The notes under the pieces were generated by a model. The model searched no databases and was not told where the DNA came from. It saw only the letters and a program-made list of their open reading frames with translations. The translations under genes were made by a program, and so were the position numbers. This document shows, in pieces, positions 38,069 to 47,876 of a stretch of DNA of 64,000 nucleotides. The stretch is from JACCZX01 sp963791315 (GTDB lineage Bacteria > Pseudomonadota > Gammaproteobacteria > Burkholderiales > Burkholderiaceae_F), in assembly GCA_963791315.1 (NCBI GenBank), contig CAWBRQ010000003.1, positions 62,001 to 126,000 of the forward strand, given 5' to 3'. Each line of letters opens with the position of its first letter. Positions within the stretch are counted from its first letter, which is position 1.

Positions 38069-39481
38069 TCAGCTCTTTAGTATCTGATCGATGCGTGCCT
38101 GTGCGTCGTCGAGTGCTTCTTTCGACTTCTTCTGTCCGACCAGCGCGGCCTGAATCGCGGTGGCCATCGTGTCGCCAACCGCGGGCCACTGTGGAATACG
38201 CGGACGCCAGTTCACATCGGTGTCTTGCTCGAGTGATGTAAGCGCTGCCTCAACGAAGTTTGGCCCGATGTCTTTCGTCATTGCGACGAAGTCGGGTGAA
38301 CGCCACAGCGATGTGCGATTTAGACCCGAACGCTTGGCTGGGCCGGCAAACTTCCACGAAGTACGCGCCTGCGTTTCTGCTGCGGCCGCCCACTGAATGA
38401 AAAGCCATGTTGCACGCTTCTGCTTTTCATCGAGCGCGGCGTTGATCGGAAAGCCCCAGTTCCATATTGACGTGCAGCGTTTTCCCGTCGGTCCCTGTGG
38501 CCAGCGTGCGAACGCCATCTTGCCGATCACCTTCGACTTCTCCGGATTCATCAGCACCGCGGCAGAAGAATGTGCGTCGATGTACGCACCAAGCGCCCCC
38601 TGAGAGAACGCGTCGGCGATATCGGGCCAGTTCCAGTTGCGCACTGCCGGCGGTGCGTACTTCGACTCGGCGTCGACATACCAGTCGAGTGCACGCACAG
38701 CCTCCGGCGAGTTGACGACGATACGATTCCCCTTGAACCATTCACCGCCGAATTCCTTGAAGAGCGACGGATAGATGTACATGTTCTGACCGGCGCCGGC
38801 GAAACCGCGCAGCGCCATGCCATACACGCGATTGGCTGGATCGTTGATCGCCGCTGCGTTCTTGATGAACTCGTCAAGTGTGTCGGCAGCCTTCAATCCC
38901 TTTGCGTCGTATAAGTCCTTGCGAAAAACCTGCACCGTGACTTCGCCGTCGTATGGAATGCCGTACGGCTTGCCATCCATCGAATCGGCATCGCGCCACG
39001 CCTTGAAGATGTCGTCGTAGCGGAACCAGGCGGCGTCGGTGAGCTTGGCGTCATTCAAGTACCGATCAAGCGGATCGATCCATTTGTTCGCAACGTACAG
39101 CGGGTAATACATCGGATCAGTGGCGGACGTTGCGTACGTCGCCGTTTTCGATGACAGGTCAAGCATCGCCTTCTGGCGAATCTGTCCGGGAGGGACCTTC
39201 TCGAAGCGCACCTTCGCTCCGGTCAATGCTTCGAACTGTGGCGCGAGTGCGATCAGGTTGTCGAAATAGCTCGCGGGTATGACGGCCACCGTAATCTCCG
39301 CGCCTTCGGCCTGTCGCCAGTTGATCTTCGAATTTTGGTACGGCCCGAGATCGGCCGCCTGAGCGTGCGCGAAGCGCGCCACCCACGGTGCGCCCAGTAC
39401 AGCAGCTGACAACGCACCGCCGGCAGCGATGGCGCGTCGCCGAGCCGTTTGCACCGGATATTTGATCGAACGTTTATTCAT
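38069..39481 (-). CDS. Extracellular sugar-type ABC substrate-binding protein with Tat-like signal
   Basis: A 470-residue family 1 binding protein. The N-terminus has ARRRAIAAGGALSAAVLGAP, a twin-Arg-like motif and hydrophobic core, so export may be Tat-dependent. Typical blocks are VAVIPASYFDNLIALAPQFE, GKPYGIPYDGEVTVQVFRKD and KRATWLFIQWAAAAETQ. It is the first gene of the ABC operon (binding protein, two permeases, ATPase) and starts 18 bases after the sulfatase-like gene. The ligand may relate to the sulfatase product, but that is inference. Confidence 0.9.
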   Translation of the reverse strand: MNKRSIKYPVQTARRRAIAAGGALSAAVLGAPWVARFAHAQAADLGPYQNSKINWRQAEGAEITVAVIPASYFDNLIALAPQFEALTGAKVRFEKVPPGQIRQKAMLDLSSKTATYATSATDPMYYPLYVANKWIDPLDRYLNDAKLTDAAWFRYDDIFKAWRDADSMDGKPYGIPYDGEVTVQVFRKDLYDAKGLKAADTLDEFIKNAAAINDPANRVYGMALRGFAGAGQNMYIYPSLFKEFGGEWFKGNRIVVNSPEAVRALDWYVDAESKYAPPAVRNWNWPDIADAFSQGALGAYIDAHSSAAVLMNPEKSKVIGKMAFARWPQGPTGKRCTSIWNWGFPINAALDEKQKRATWLFIQWAAAAETQARTSWKFAGPAKRSGLNRTSLWRSPDFVAMTKDIGPNFVEAALTSLEQDTDVNWRPRIPQWPAVGDTMATAIQAALVGQKKSKEALDDAQARIDQILKS

Positions 39482-39499
39482 GGTGTCTCCTGTTGCTCG

Positions 39500-41042
39500 T
39501 CACTTGCTTAATGCTTCGCGATCGACTGGATCGTGCGGCTCGTCACGCGCGCTGCGTTCTCGTATCGCGGCAAACGGGCTGCAGCCTGGTGCATCGCCGG
39601 CGCCTTCTGCCTGCTGCAGCAGATATTCGGGAAACGAACCGCCGGCGTCGGCGCAGCCAAGATCGAACAGGCGCTTGACTACATCCGGATGTTGTTGCGC
39701 GAGATTCGGTGCGTCGGGAATTGGGCGTGGTGAGTCGTGCAAGAAAGCGCCGCGGCCGTTGATTTTTGCGTTGAACCACCAGTGGTCATCGATCACCGTC
39801 ATTGCGCTGCCCCAGCCGATCGTGACATGGTCGCGGATCGCTAGCGCCATCTGCAAAGGCGGTATCCCAGAATGACACGCCGTCGATCGGCGCCGGCGGT
39901 GTGATTCCAGCGGCATCGAGCATCGTCGCGGTGATGTCGTGGTGCTGCACGAAAGCGTTGCAGGCAGTGCCGGCGCCGACCTTTTGCGGGTGGCGCACCA
40001 GCAACGGCAGCTCGTAACTCTCGGGATCGGATGGATAGCCGCGTTTACCGATGTAGCCGCGACGTTCCCACAAGCTGTGGCCATGATCGGACGTCACGAT
40101 TACCAGCGCCTGATCTAGCACACCGCACGCACGCAGCTGTGCAATCAAGTGGCCGAACCAGCGATCGCACATCTGAACCAGGCCGGCGTAGTTGGCGCGC
40201 GTGCGCGTCACCAGATCTTCCGGCAGCCATGGCATTTCGGCATACGGGGAGATGACTTGCTCGCGGCCGTCGCCGTTGTCGTAGTGGCGCCGATAGTGTT
40301 CGGGCACGAACCATGGCTCGTGCGGATCGAACGATTCGACGGTCAGAAACATGCGCTTCGCATCGACGTTCTGCTCGACCCAGCGCGCTGCTTCCTGCAT
40401 CACCTGCGCGTTGAACCACTGTTCTTCGCGTACGCGCTCGCGCATGTTCAGCAAGATTCGACTCGAGAACCATGCAGCGCCAAAGCCCGGTTGCTCCAGC
40501 CCGGTCGCCTTGCCGCGCAGCTCCTGCAACTCGCGCGGCACCCAGTAGTCGATCTCCTCCTGCGTCGGCCACGGTCCGCTGCGCGCGGCATCGGCTTCCT
40601 GCCCGCGAATGAACGACCATTGATGAAAGCCCCGCCAGAAGTTTTTCGACGGTTTGAACTGGTGATACAGATCGGAAATCAGTCCGGTGCGAAAGCCGTT
40701 GATCTCGCAGATCTCGGCCATCGTGTGCTGGTTCTCCGGAATCGGACCCCAGCCCGGCGCGATGCCGACAAAGTCACCCTTGATATGACGAAAGTCTCCG
40801 TTGTGAAACGGATAGGTGCGCAAGCCCGTGTAAAGCGTGCGGCGCGCGCAAAGCGTGGGCAGCGCTTCCGGATACGCCCGATCGAAGCGCACCGACTCAG
40901 CAGCGAACGCATCGAGATTCGGCGTTTCGATCGAACCCCATGCGGCCGGCGCTTGATAACAGCCGAGCGCATCGCGCCGCAAGGTGTCGAAGATCACCAG
41001 GATGATGTGACGAACTTCTGGTTTGGGTTTGCCTGCCGCCAT
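39500..41042 (-). CDS. Sulfatase/alkaline phosphatase superfamily hydrolase (one frameshift)
   Basis: About 513 residues after removing one base near 39,847. HIILVIFDTLRRDALGCY carries the metal-binding Asp; IETPNLDAFAAESVRFDRAY is a sulfatase block; TSDHGHSLWERRGYIGKRG supplies the Asp-His metal ligands. At the place of the formylglycine motif C-x-P-x-R the sequence is LCARRTLYTG, so a Cys is followed by Ala-Arg-Arg and the Pro is missing. It may be a phosphodiesterase-like or unmodified relative. The C-terminal piece DHVTIGWGSAMTVID and WWFNAKINGRGAFLHD is in another frame. Start ATG 41042. Confidence 0.83.
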
Positions 41043-41158
41043 GTGCCTTGTATCCGACCGCGTCCTAGCTACCGTCGCCGGATTATGCCGGTGCCACGTC
41101 GGACTCACCCACAGCGGCAATTGATCGTGAAGATCACGATGGAAGCGCAGCTGACTCC

Positions 41159-42523
41159 CTAAACCGGCACAACGTCGAACGCGACCGATAGGCGAGGCTG
41201 TTCGCTTTCGAAAGGCTCGACTCCGTGCCACATGTACGCCGGAAAGAGCACCAATAGGCCGGGTCGTGGCTTGACGAAGTGGTCTGCGTCCAGCAGCGGG
41301 AGAGTCTTGACTCCCGGGCGACCAAACCGCAGCCACCCGGCGTGACCTGAGGGTGTCGTGGAACCTGCGCCTATCGTGGGCGGTAGCGCGATGTAGCAAG
41401 CTGACGATAACCATCCGTGCGGGTGCACGTGATCGGCGTGATGCCCGCCCGAGCGCAGTCGTACGCTCCATGCGCCCGTGAGCGCAGCAGCGCCGCTGTT
41501 CCGTGCTCGCAGCGGATCGCTGCCACTGTGAAGCTGTGCGAGGTAGCGTCGAATCGCGGCATCGATGGCGCCGAACAACATTGCGATCAGCGGGCGCGCC
41601 AACTCCGCCGACTGGAGCGTCAACTGACTTCCGCCGCGCACCGACTGATGCAGCGGATGCGTATGGAAACTGTGCAAGGCTTGCAGCTCCAGCGACAGTT
41701 CGCCTAGGAACGAGCCCAGGCTGTCAAAGCCGGCCGGCGTGTCGAGCTCTTGCTCGGCGACCAGCGATCGATAGTCGTAAAGCGCTGAATAGCGAGAGTC
41801 GCCCAACAGTCTCCATGCAGTCGCCCGAAGCGCCAGGGCGTATTGATTGGTCGGCAAGGCGCTGCACAGCTCAGCGGCTTTCGCCTCCGCATCTGCCGCC
41901 CGCCCGACAGCCAACAACGATTCGCACAGATTGATTTGCGTGCCGGTTTCGCCCGGTGCCAGTTGCATCGCGCGCATCGACAGCGACAGCGCGCGCTCCG
42001 CGTCGCCGGTCTCGGTGTACAGATGAGCGGCTTGCCGCAGCAGCGGTAGATCCTTGGGCATGTGTGCCAATCCGCGCTCGGCAGCGGTCACGGCACCCGT
42101 TAAATCGCCCGCGAATTCGAGCACACTCGAGTGCACGAGGTGCAGAGCCGGGTCCGTCGGAGAGTCGCGCAACGCGCGTGACAGTTTTTTCAGCGCGTCT
42201 TCGGTGCGACCGGTGCGCATCCATATCAGTTGTGCGAGGTCGCGATGCGCATCGGCGTAAGTGGGCCGAAGCGCAATTGCCTTCTTGAACATGCCTTCGG
42301 CTTCGTCGAGCTTGCGTAACGACTGCAGAGCGCGCGCCAGCACCAGGCGAGTTTCGGGTGCGGTAATGCCAAGCTCGATCGCGCGTCGTGCGGCGGCCTC
42401 TGCTTCAGCGGAGTGTCCGAGATCGCCCTCGGCCGCTGCGAGGTTGTGCCACGAGACGCGATCGGTGGGTTGAGCGGCTAGGGCGGCACGCCATCGTGCA
42501 ACGTCGGCGGCGCGGGTGTTCAT
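41159..42523 (-). CDS. TPR protein with C-terminal 2OG-Fe(II) oxygenase domain
   Basis: A 454-residue two-part protein. Residues about 1-240 contain six tetratricopeptide-like repeats (for example VSWHNLAAAEGDLGHSAEAE and KKAIALRPTYADAHRDLAQL). Residues about 270-454 match the putative 2OG-Fe(II) oxygenase domain of TIGR02466/PF13759: HADHVHPHGWLSSACYIAL gives the iron-binding His-x-His, LLVLFPAYMWHGVEPF the second His, and QPRLSVAFDVVP the 2-oxoglutarate Arg. TPR-linked oxygenases of this type are widespread but mostly uncharacterised. The frame is intact. No operon link is evident. Confidence 0.87.
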   Translation of the reverse strand: MNTRAADVARWRAALAAQPTDRVSWHNLAAAEGDLGHSAEAEAAARRAIELGITAPETRLVLARALQSLRKLDEAEGMFKKAIALRPTYADAHRDLAQLIWMRTGRTEDALKKLSRALRDSPTDPALHLVHSSVLEFAGDLTGAVTAAERGLAHMPKDLPLLRQAAHLYTETGDAERALSLSMRAMQLAPGETGTQINLCESLLAVGRAADAEAKAAELCSALPTNQYALALRATAWRLLGDSRYSALYDYRSLVAEQELDTPAGFDSLGSFLGELSLELQALHSFHTHPLHQSVRGGSQLTLQSAELARPLIAMLFGAIDAAIRRYLAQLHSGSDPLRARNSGAAALTGAWSVRLRSGGHHADHVHPHGWLSSACYIALPPTIGAGSTTPSGHAGWLRFGRPGVKTLPLLDADHFVKPRPGLLVLFPAYMWHGVEPFESEQPRLSVAFDVVPV

Positions 42524-42569
42524 TGCGGGTCACCGCTCTGATCGTGACTTGCTGCGCATCGCTCGACAC

Positions 42570-43560
42570 CTACTGCAGCTCGACGCCTGCCTTCTTCACG
42601 AGCTTCGCGTACTTAGCCATCTCATCACGGAAAAACTTGGCGGCAAATTCCGGCGTGCTGACATTGATCGTGTTGCCCTGCTTGGCCATCGTTTCACGCA
42701 CTTCCGGGTTCGCAAAGGCCGTGACGAAAGCAGCGTTGATTCGCTTGACGTCGGCCGCAGACATCTTGGCCGGCCCGATCACCGCGAACCATCCTTCGAC
42801 CAGATAACCCGGCATGCCTTGTTCGGTCATCGTCGGGATGTCGGGCGCGGCGGCGAGACGCGTCGCAGTGCCGGTGCCGATCGCGCGCAGCGCACCGCTC
42901 TTCAAGTGCTGCTGGATCGACGGCAGCGACAGTGTGCCCATTTCAACCTGCCCGCCGATCAGGTCGGTCAGCATCGGCCCGACGCCCTTGTACGGCACGT
43001 GCGTGGCCTTGACACCCGCCTCGTCCATGAACATCTCGGCCGCCAGATGCAGGATCGTTCCGTTGCCGGATGATCCGTAGTTGTATGCCACCAGGCTTCG
43101 CCTTCAGCAGCGCGATCAGCTCCTTGGCATCCTTCGCGGGCACCTTCGGATTGACGACGAACACGATCGGCGTCGAGCCGATGACCGCGATCGGCGTGAT
43201 GTCGTTGATCGGATCGAACGGCACCGACTTGTACACGCTCGGATAGATCACATGATTGTTGGAAACGATGCTCAGCGTGGTGCCGTCCGGTGGCGACTTG
43301 ATCATCGCCGACGTACCGACGATGCCACCGGCGCCAGGCTGGTTCTCGACCACAACTGACGCTCCAAGCGCCGTCGACAGCGCCGGCGAGGCAGCGCGCG
43401 TAATGGTGTCGACGCCCGACGCAGTGGCGACCGGCAGGATGAAACGGACCACCTTGGTTTGGCCCGACGCCATGTTCGACCACAGCGTCGATGCTCCGAG
43501 TGCCGATGTCCGATACCAAAGCCGTCATCTAGCGTGCGGCGCTTCGATGCGTGTGTTCAT
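42570..43560 (-). CDS. Bug family receptor (one frameshift, N-terminal stop)
   Basis: A TctC-type receptor of about 329 residues. The body reads KVVRFILPVATASGVDTITR, SVVVENQPGAGGIVGTSAMI and DITPIAVIGSTPIVFVVNP, then after one extra base near 43,085 continues YNYGSSGNGTILHLAAEMFM and ends at stop 42570. ATG 43560 would give a signal peptide with RLWYRTSALGASTLWSNMA, but codon 12 (43527-43525) is TGA. Either that is a base error or translation begins further in without a signal. It lies before the CoA-transferase and lyase genes in a likely operon read from right to left. Confidence 0.78.
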
Positions 43561-43590
43561 GCGTTTGTCATTCCTGTCTCCTTGTTTCAA

Positions 43591-44791
43591 CTACGCAACT
43601 GCTGCCTGCGCCAGCAGCGTGTCGATTTTTTCCTTCGAATAGCCGATACCTGTCGAGCAGCTCACGCGTGTGTTCGCCCAACTTCGGCGGACTCATCCGC
43701 ACACCAAGACGCTGGCCTTGCAGCGTGATTGGGAACAGCGTCGTCTTGACTGTCTGACCCGCACGTTCGCCGTCCGGTAACGAGATGTCAGCGAGGCCAC
43801 CCGTCGCTTTCAAATGTGGGTCGTCATACAAGTCTTCGGGCTTGCGAATCGGCGCGAACGGTAGTCCAACTTTTTCGAACAGTGCCGCTAACTCATCGGC
43901 GGTGTGAAGCGCGAGGCGATCGTTAATTGTCTTTAGCAGCGTGGGACGCTGATGCACGCGTTGATTGTTGGTCAGCAACGCCGGGTCAGACTTCAGATCG
44001 GAGTAACCGAGCGCGTCACAGAACGTTATCCATTGCGCATCGCTGACTGCCGCCAGAAAAATCTGCTCGCCGTTTTTGACGGTGAACACGTCGTAGATCG
44101 CCCATGGACTGACGCGCGCCGGCATCGGTGCCGGATGCTTGCCGGTGACCGCGTACTGCAGCATGTGCTGGCCCATTAGGAACACGTTGTTCTCGAACAG
44201 CGCCGATTGCACTTCCATGCCCTTGCCGGTAATGCCGCGTTGAATCAATGCACCCAAGGTGCCGATCGCGCCGAACATTCCACCCATGATGTCGTTGACA
44301 CTGGTGCCTGCGCGCAGCGGATCGCCGGGCCGGCCGGTCATGTACGCGAGGCCGCCCATCATCTGCACGACTTCATCGAGCGCGGTTCGATGCTCATAAG
44401 GTCCGGGCAGAAACCCTTTGTGGCCGACATAGATCAAGCGCGGATTCGTCTTCGACAACGACTCATGGTCGAGCCCGTACTTGTGCATCGTGTTCGGTTT
44501 GAAATTCTCGAGCACGACATCAGCGCTGGCAGCGAGCTCGCGCGCCGTCTGCGCTCCGGCCTTGTTGCGCAAGTCGATCGCAATGCTTTTCTTGTTGCGA
44601 TTGAACATCGGAAAGAAGCCGGCACCAGCGCCCAGCAGAAATCGCGTGCGATCGCCGTCGATCGGTTCGACCTTGATCACTTCGGCGCCCATGTCGGCGA
44701 GCACCATGCCGCACGTCGGCCCCATCACCATGTGCGTGAACTCGACGACGCGCAGGCCTTTCAGCGGCTGTGGAGTCGGTTCACTGCTCAT
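43591..44791 (-). CDS. Family III CoA-transferase (CaiB/BaiF) (one frameshift near 3' end)
   Basis: A 399-residue CoA-transferase. Typical blocks are LRVVEFTHMVMGPTCGMVLA, GAEVIKVEPIDGD, ADVVLENFKPNTMHKYGLDH and RPGDPLRAGTSVNDIMGGM; the Asp in VNDI or upstream DEVV region corresponds to the family catalytic area. One extra base near 43,645 disturbs the tail; repaired it ends RYGYSKEKIDTLLAQAAVA at TAG 43593-43591. ATG 44791 overlaps the lyase stop by four bases. CoA-transferase plus HMG-CoA-lyase-like genes suggest breakdown of a branched dicarboxylic or hydroxy acid via its CoA ester. Confidence 0.9.
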
Positions 44792-45720
44792 GCGGTCGCG
44801 GCAAGCATCGTTTTCGGCAGACCCGCGCGCCACAGGGAGCCGTGCAGAGTTTCGCCTTCAAGCCAGCGAGCGACCTTCGAGCGCAACGCAATCAACCGAT
44901 CGAAGTCCTGGCCTGTAGACACTCCCATGCTGGCAAACATGTACACAACGTCTTCTGTCGATACGTTGCCGCTCGCGCCCGGTGCGTGCGGGCAGCCGCC
45001 GATGCCCGCAAGGCACGCATCGAAGCGCGTGATCCCTACTTGCCACGCCGCGAAAACGTTCGCCATTCCGAGTCCGCGCGTGTCGTGAAAGTGTCCGCAG
45101 TTCAAACGGTCGCCCGCGATCGGCAGCGCTTGCTCGAACAAACTCTTGACCATCGATGGATCGGCATAGCCCACGGTATCCGCCAGTCCGACGCGATCGA
45201 CGCCGGCATCGAGTACCGCGCGCAACAGGCGCAACACCTCGGCTGACTCGACCTTGCCCTGCAATGTGCAGCCGAATGCGGTGCTGATGCCGACTTCGAT
45301 CAGGCACTTCGACGCCTTCGCATCGCGCAGGTCGCGAATGCGGGCAATCTCTGCCACAACGTCGTCCGGCGTCTTGCGCAGGTTCGCCAGACTGTGTGCA
45401 TGGCTTGCAGACAGAGGCACCAGCATCGCATCCGCGCCGGATTCGATCGCGCGCTCGGCACCTTTCAGATTCGGTACGAGCACGGACACGCAAAGTCCGG
45501 GCAACGTCTTCGCAAATTCGACCAATTGATCGGTGTCGGCCAGCTGCGGTAGCAGACGCGCGGGGACGAACGAGCCGACTTCGATCTCGCGCTGCCCCGC
45601 CGCGTATGCGTCGCGGATCCATTCGAACTTTTGCGTGGTCGGCAGTACTCGCGCAATGCTTTGCAGCCCGTCGCGCAGGCCCACCTCACGAACGATCGCC
45701 GATTGAGTTTCAAGCTTCAT
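44788..45720 (-). CDS. Hydroxymethylglutaryl-CoA lyase-like enzyme
   Basis: A 310-residue DRE-TIM aldolase-type lyase. The metal/substrate motif is VREVGLRDGLQ near residues 10-20, with GHFHDTRGLGMANVFAAWQ and ACLAGIGGCPHAPGASGN, the HMG-CoA lyase signature with its catalytic Cys. Related citramalyl- or HMG-CoA lyases share these blocks, so the exact acid is uncertain. Coupled to the CoA-transferase by an ATGA overlap, so the acid is probably activated by that enzyme and cleaved here. Confidence 0.92.
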   Translation of the reverse strand: MKLETQSAIVREVGLRDGLQSIARVLPTTQKFEWIRDAYAAGQREIEVGSFVPARLLPQLADTDQLVEFAKTLPGLCVSVLVPNLKGAERAIESGADAMLVPLSASHAHSLANLRKTPDDVVAEIARIRDLRDAKASKCLIEVGISTAFGCTLQGKVESAEVLRLLRAVLDAGVDRVGLADTVGYADPSMVKSLFEQALPIAGDRLNCGHFHDTRGLGMANVFAAWQVGITRFDACLAGIGGCPHAPGASGNVSTEDVVYMFASMGVSTGQDFDRLIALRSKVARWLEGETLHGSLWRAGLPKTMLAATA

Positions 45721-45737
45721 CTTGTCTATGGCAGATG

Positions 45738-46049
45738 TTAGCGGCGCGAGCCTTTGGCTGTCGCTTGCACCTGCCGTCGCAGTTGCTCGACTTCCTCGAT
45801 CAAATCCGCCACCAGTGCTGCAACCTCCTGGTTGGCGTCGAAACGGCGTTCGGTCGTCACCATGCGGCGCGCACGCACCAAATGGGCGCTGGCAAATCGC
45901 ATCTCGCCCGAAGATGACTGGCATGCAAGCAAGCCCGCTTCAACACGTTCGATCACCCAGGTGGGCGGAACCGCGCATGCCGATGCGAGCTCTTGCAGAT
46001 CCAGTGTTTCTTCATCGACCAGCACCGCGTCCACTTTATGTCGTGTCAT
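45738..46049 (-). CDS. cbpM: Chaperone modulator CbpM
   Basis: A 103-residue MerR-like small protein: LDLQELASACAVPPTWVIERV is a winged-helix start and FDANQEVAALVADLIEEVEQLRR a C-terminal coiled coil, the CbpM layout. CbpM binds and inhibits the J domain of CbpA. Its start overlaps the cbpA stop by four bases, the standard cbpA-cbpM order. Confidence 0.85.
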   Translation of the reverse strand: MTRHKVDAVLVDEETLDLQELASACAVPPTWVIERVEAGLLACQSSSGEMRFASAHLVRARRMVTTERRFDANQEVAALVADLIEEVEQLRRQVQATAKGSRR

Positions 46050-47011
46050 CGTTGTCCTCCCACTTGCTCGCGCGGATTGAATGACGAAAACTCGCGCGCC
46101 ATCGTCTGGTACACCTCGCGTGCCTTTTCAGTGTTCGCCGGAGGTGACACCAGCTCGAGCTCGAGATACAGGTCGCCCGGCGGATTGCCTGGAATTCCGC
46201 GTCCCTTCAGTCGTAACTTGCGGCCGTTGTTCGAGCTGGGTGGCACCTTGACCTCGACACGGCCCGCCGGCGTCGTCACTTCGATCGACGCGCCCAGTGC
46301 CGCCTCCCACGGCGCGACCGGCACCGTCTGCGTCACATCGCGCCCTTCAATGCGATAACGCGCGTCGGACTCAAACTCAACTTCAAGATAAATATCGCCT
46401 GCCGGCCCTCCATTGAGTCCCGGACTTCCCTGTCCACGCAGCCGAATGCTCTGACCTTCCTTGACGCCCTTCGGAATGTGCACGTCAAGTACGCGCTCGG
46501 CGCTGACCACATTGCCGGATTCATCGAGGCGTGCTTCGCGCAAAGCAAGCGAGCGCGTCGCACCGTGGTACGCGTCGGCCAGGTTGATGGAAATCTTGGC
46601 GTGCTGATCTGCGCCGCGCATTTGCGCGCGTGCTCCACCGCCCTGTCCACCACCCCGTCGTGCTCGCGCGGCGCGGCCAAACAGCGCGTTGAAGAAATCG
46701 CTGAAGTCGCCGTCGTCTCCGCCCGGAGAACCCGCATTCGAGAATTCGAAACCCGCGTCCCAACCCGGCGGTGGCTGAAAGTCCTGCCCCGCTGCCCGGC
46801 GCTGCGCGAGCTTGTCGAACGCGGCACGCTTTTCCGGATCCGATAGCACTGCGTACGCTTCATTGACCTCTGACATGCGCGCGGAAGCATCGGATTCCTT
46901 GCTGACGTCCGGGTGATATTTGCGTGCAAGCTTGCGATACGCCTTCTTGATCTCGTCGGCGCTTGCAGTTGGTTCGACCCCGAGCGTCTTGTAGTACTCC
47001 TTGAACTCCAT
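46046..47011 (-). CDS. cbpA: DnaJ-type co-chaperone CbpA
   Basis: A 321-residue curved-DNA-binding J-protein. The J domain (1-70) has EYYKTLGVEPTASADEIKKA and the HPD triad in KYHPDVSKE; a Gly-rich linker with Phe residues follows, then two C-terminal substrate-binding domains (LRGQGSPGLNGGPAGDIYLE and LRLKGRGIPGNPPGDLYLEL). No zinc finger is present, so it is CbpA rather than DnaJ. Followed by cbpM with overlap. Confidence 0.94.
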   Translation of the reverse strand: MEFKEYYKTLGVEPTASADEIKKAYRKLARKYHPDVSKESDASARMSEVNEAYAVLSDPEKRAAFDKLAQRRAAGQDFQPPPGWDAGFEFSNAGSPGGDDGDFSDFFNALFGRAARARRGGGQGGGARAQMRGADQHAKISINLADAYHGATRSLALREARLDESGNVVSAERVLDVHIPKGVKEGQSIRLRGQGSPGLNGGPAGDIYLEVEFESDARYRIEGRDVTQTVPVAPWEAALGASIEVTTPAGRVEVKVPPSSNNGRKLRLKGRGIPGNPPGDLYLELELVSPPANTEKAREVYQTMAREFSSFNPREQVGGQR

Positions 47012-47062
47012 CAGTGATCCCTGTCTCGCGGTCAGAGCATGCGAAAATGCCGCTCAGACCGT

Positions 47063-47740
47063 ATGTTAATTACGCCGCCACTGTCGATCGACATTGTTTC
47101 CGATGTCGTGTGTCCCTGGTGCTATGTCGGCAAGCGCCGGCTTGAGGCTGCGCTTGCGCAGCGCGCGAGCGATGATGCGCCGGTTCAAGTGCGCTGGCTC
47201 GCGTTTCAGCTCAACCCCGACATTCCTGCTGGCGGCGTCGATCGGCGCACCTATCTCGAGCAGAAATTCGGCGGACCTGAGCGCGCCAAGCAGATTTACG
47301 CGCGCATCAAAGCGGCCGGAGACGAAGTCGGGATCTCATTCGACTTCGAGCGCATTGCGCGCCAGCCGAACACGGTCAATGCGCATCGTCTGATTGCGTG
47401 GGCACAGGATGTCGATTTGAACGCATCCGACGCAGTGATCGAGCGACTGTTCCGTGCCTATTTTGTAGAGGGCATCAATATCGGCGACATCGACGCTCTC
47501 GCGCGCTTGGCAGGTGACGCAGGTTTTGATGCGACCGCCGCGCGAGCGTGGCTCGTTTCCGACGCTGGACGCTCGGCAGTCGAGGCCGAAGAGCAGCGCG
47601 CACGCGCACTCGGCGTCACCGGCGTACCTTTCTTTGTCTTCAATCAGCGCTTGGCGGTGTCGGGCGCTCAACCGCCCGAGGTGTTGCTAGGCGCGATCGA
47701 GCAGGCCGCGATGGCAGAGCTTGAAAGTGGCCCCGCTTAA
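47063..47740 (+). CDS. DsbA family oxidoreductase (FrnE-like)
   Basis: A 225-residue cytoplasmic thioredoxin-fold protein without a signal peptide. The redox motif is CPWC in VSDVVCPWCYVGKRRLE and the cis-Pro loop is GVTGVPFFVFNQ near residues 185-196. The family includes FrnE and 2-hydroxychromene-2-carboxylate isomerase; CPWC favours the FrnE-like oxidoreductases. ATG 47063 gives the family N-terminus; the open frame begins at 47039. Divergent from cbpA with about 50 bases between. Confidence 0.9.
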   Translation: MLITPPLSIDIVSDVVCPWCYVGKRRLEAALAQRASDDAPVQVRWLAFQLNPDIPAGGVDRRTYLEQKFGGPERAKQIYARIKAAGDEVGISFDFERIARQPNTVNAHRLIAWAQDVDLNASDAVIERLFRAYFVEGINIGDIDALARLAGDAGFDATAARAWLVSDAGRSAVEAEEQRARALGVTGVPFFVFNQRLAVSGAQPPEVLLGAIEQAAMAELESGPA

Positions 47741-47876
47741 GGCACCCGCCAGTATCGCGTGATGTGAAAGAAAATCGGCGCGGCGAATATCACCGAATAC
47801 AGCCGATCAGCGAGTTCGCTCGGTATGTCGCAGACTCGTTAAGCTTCGACCAGACTAGAAACAACAATAGTTTGCA

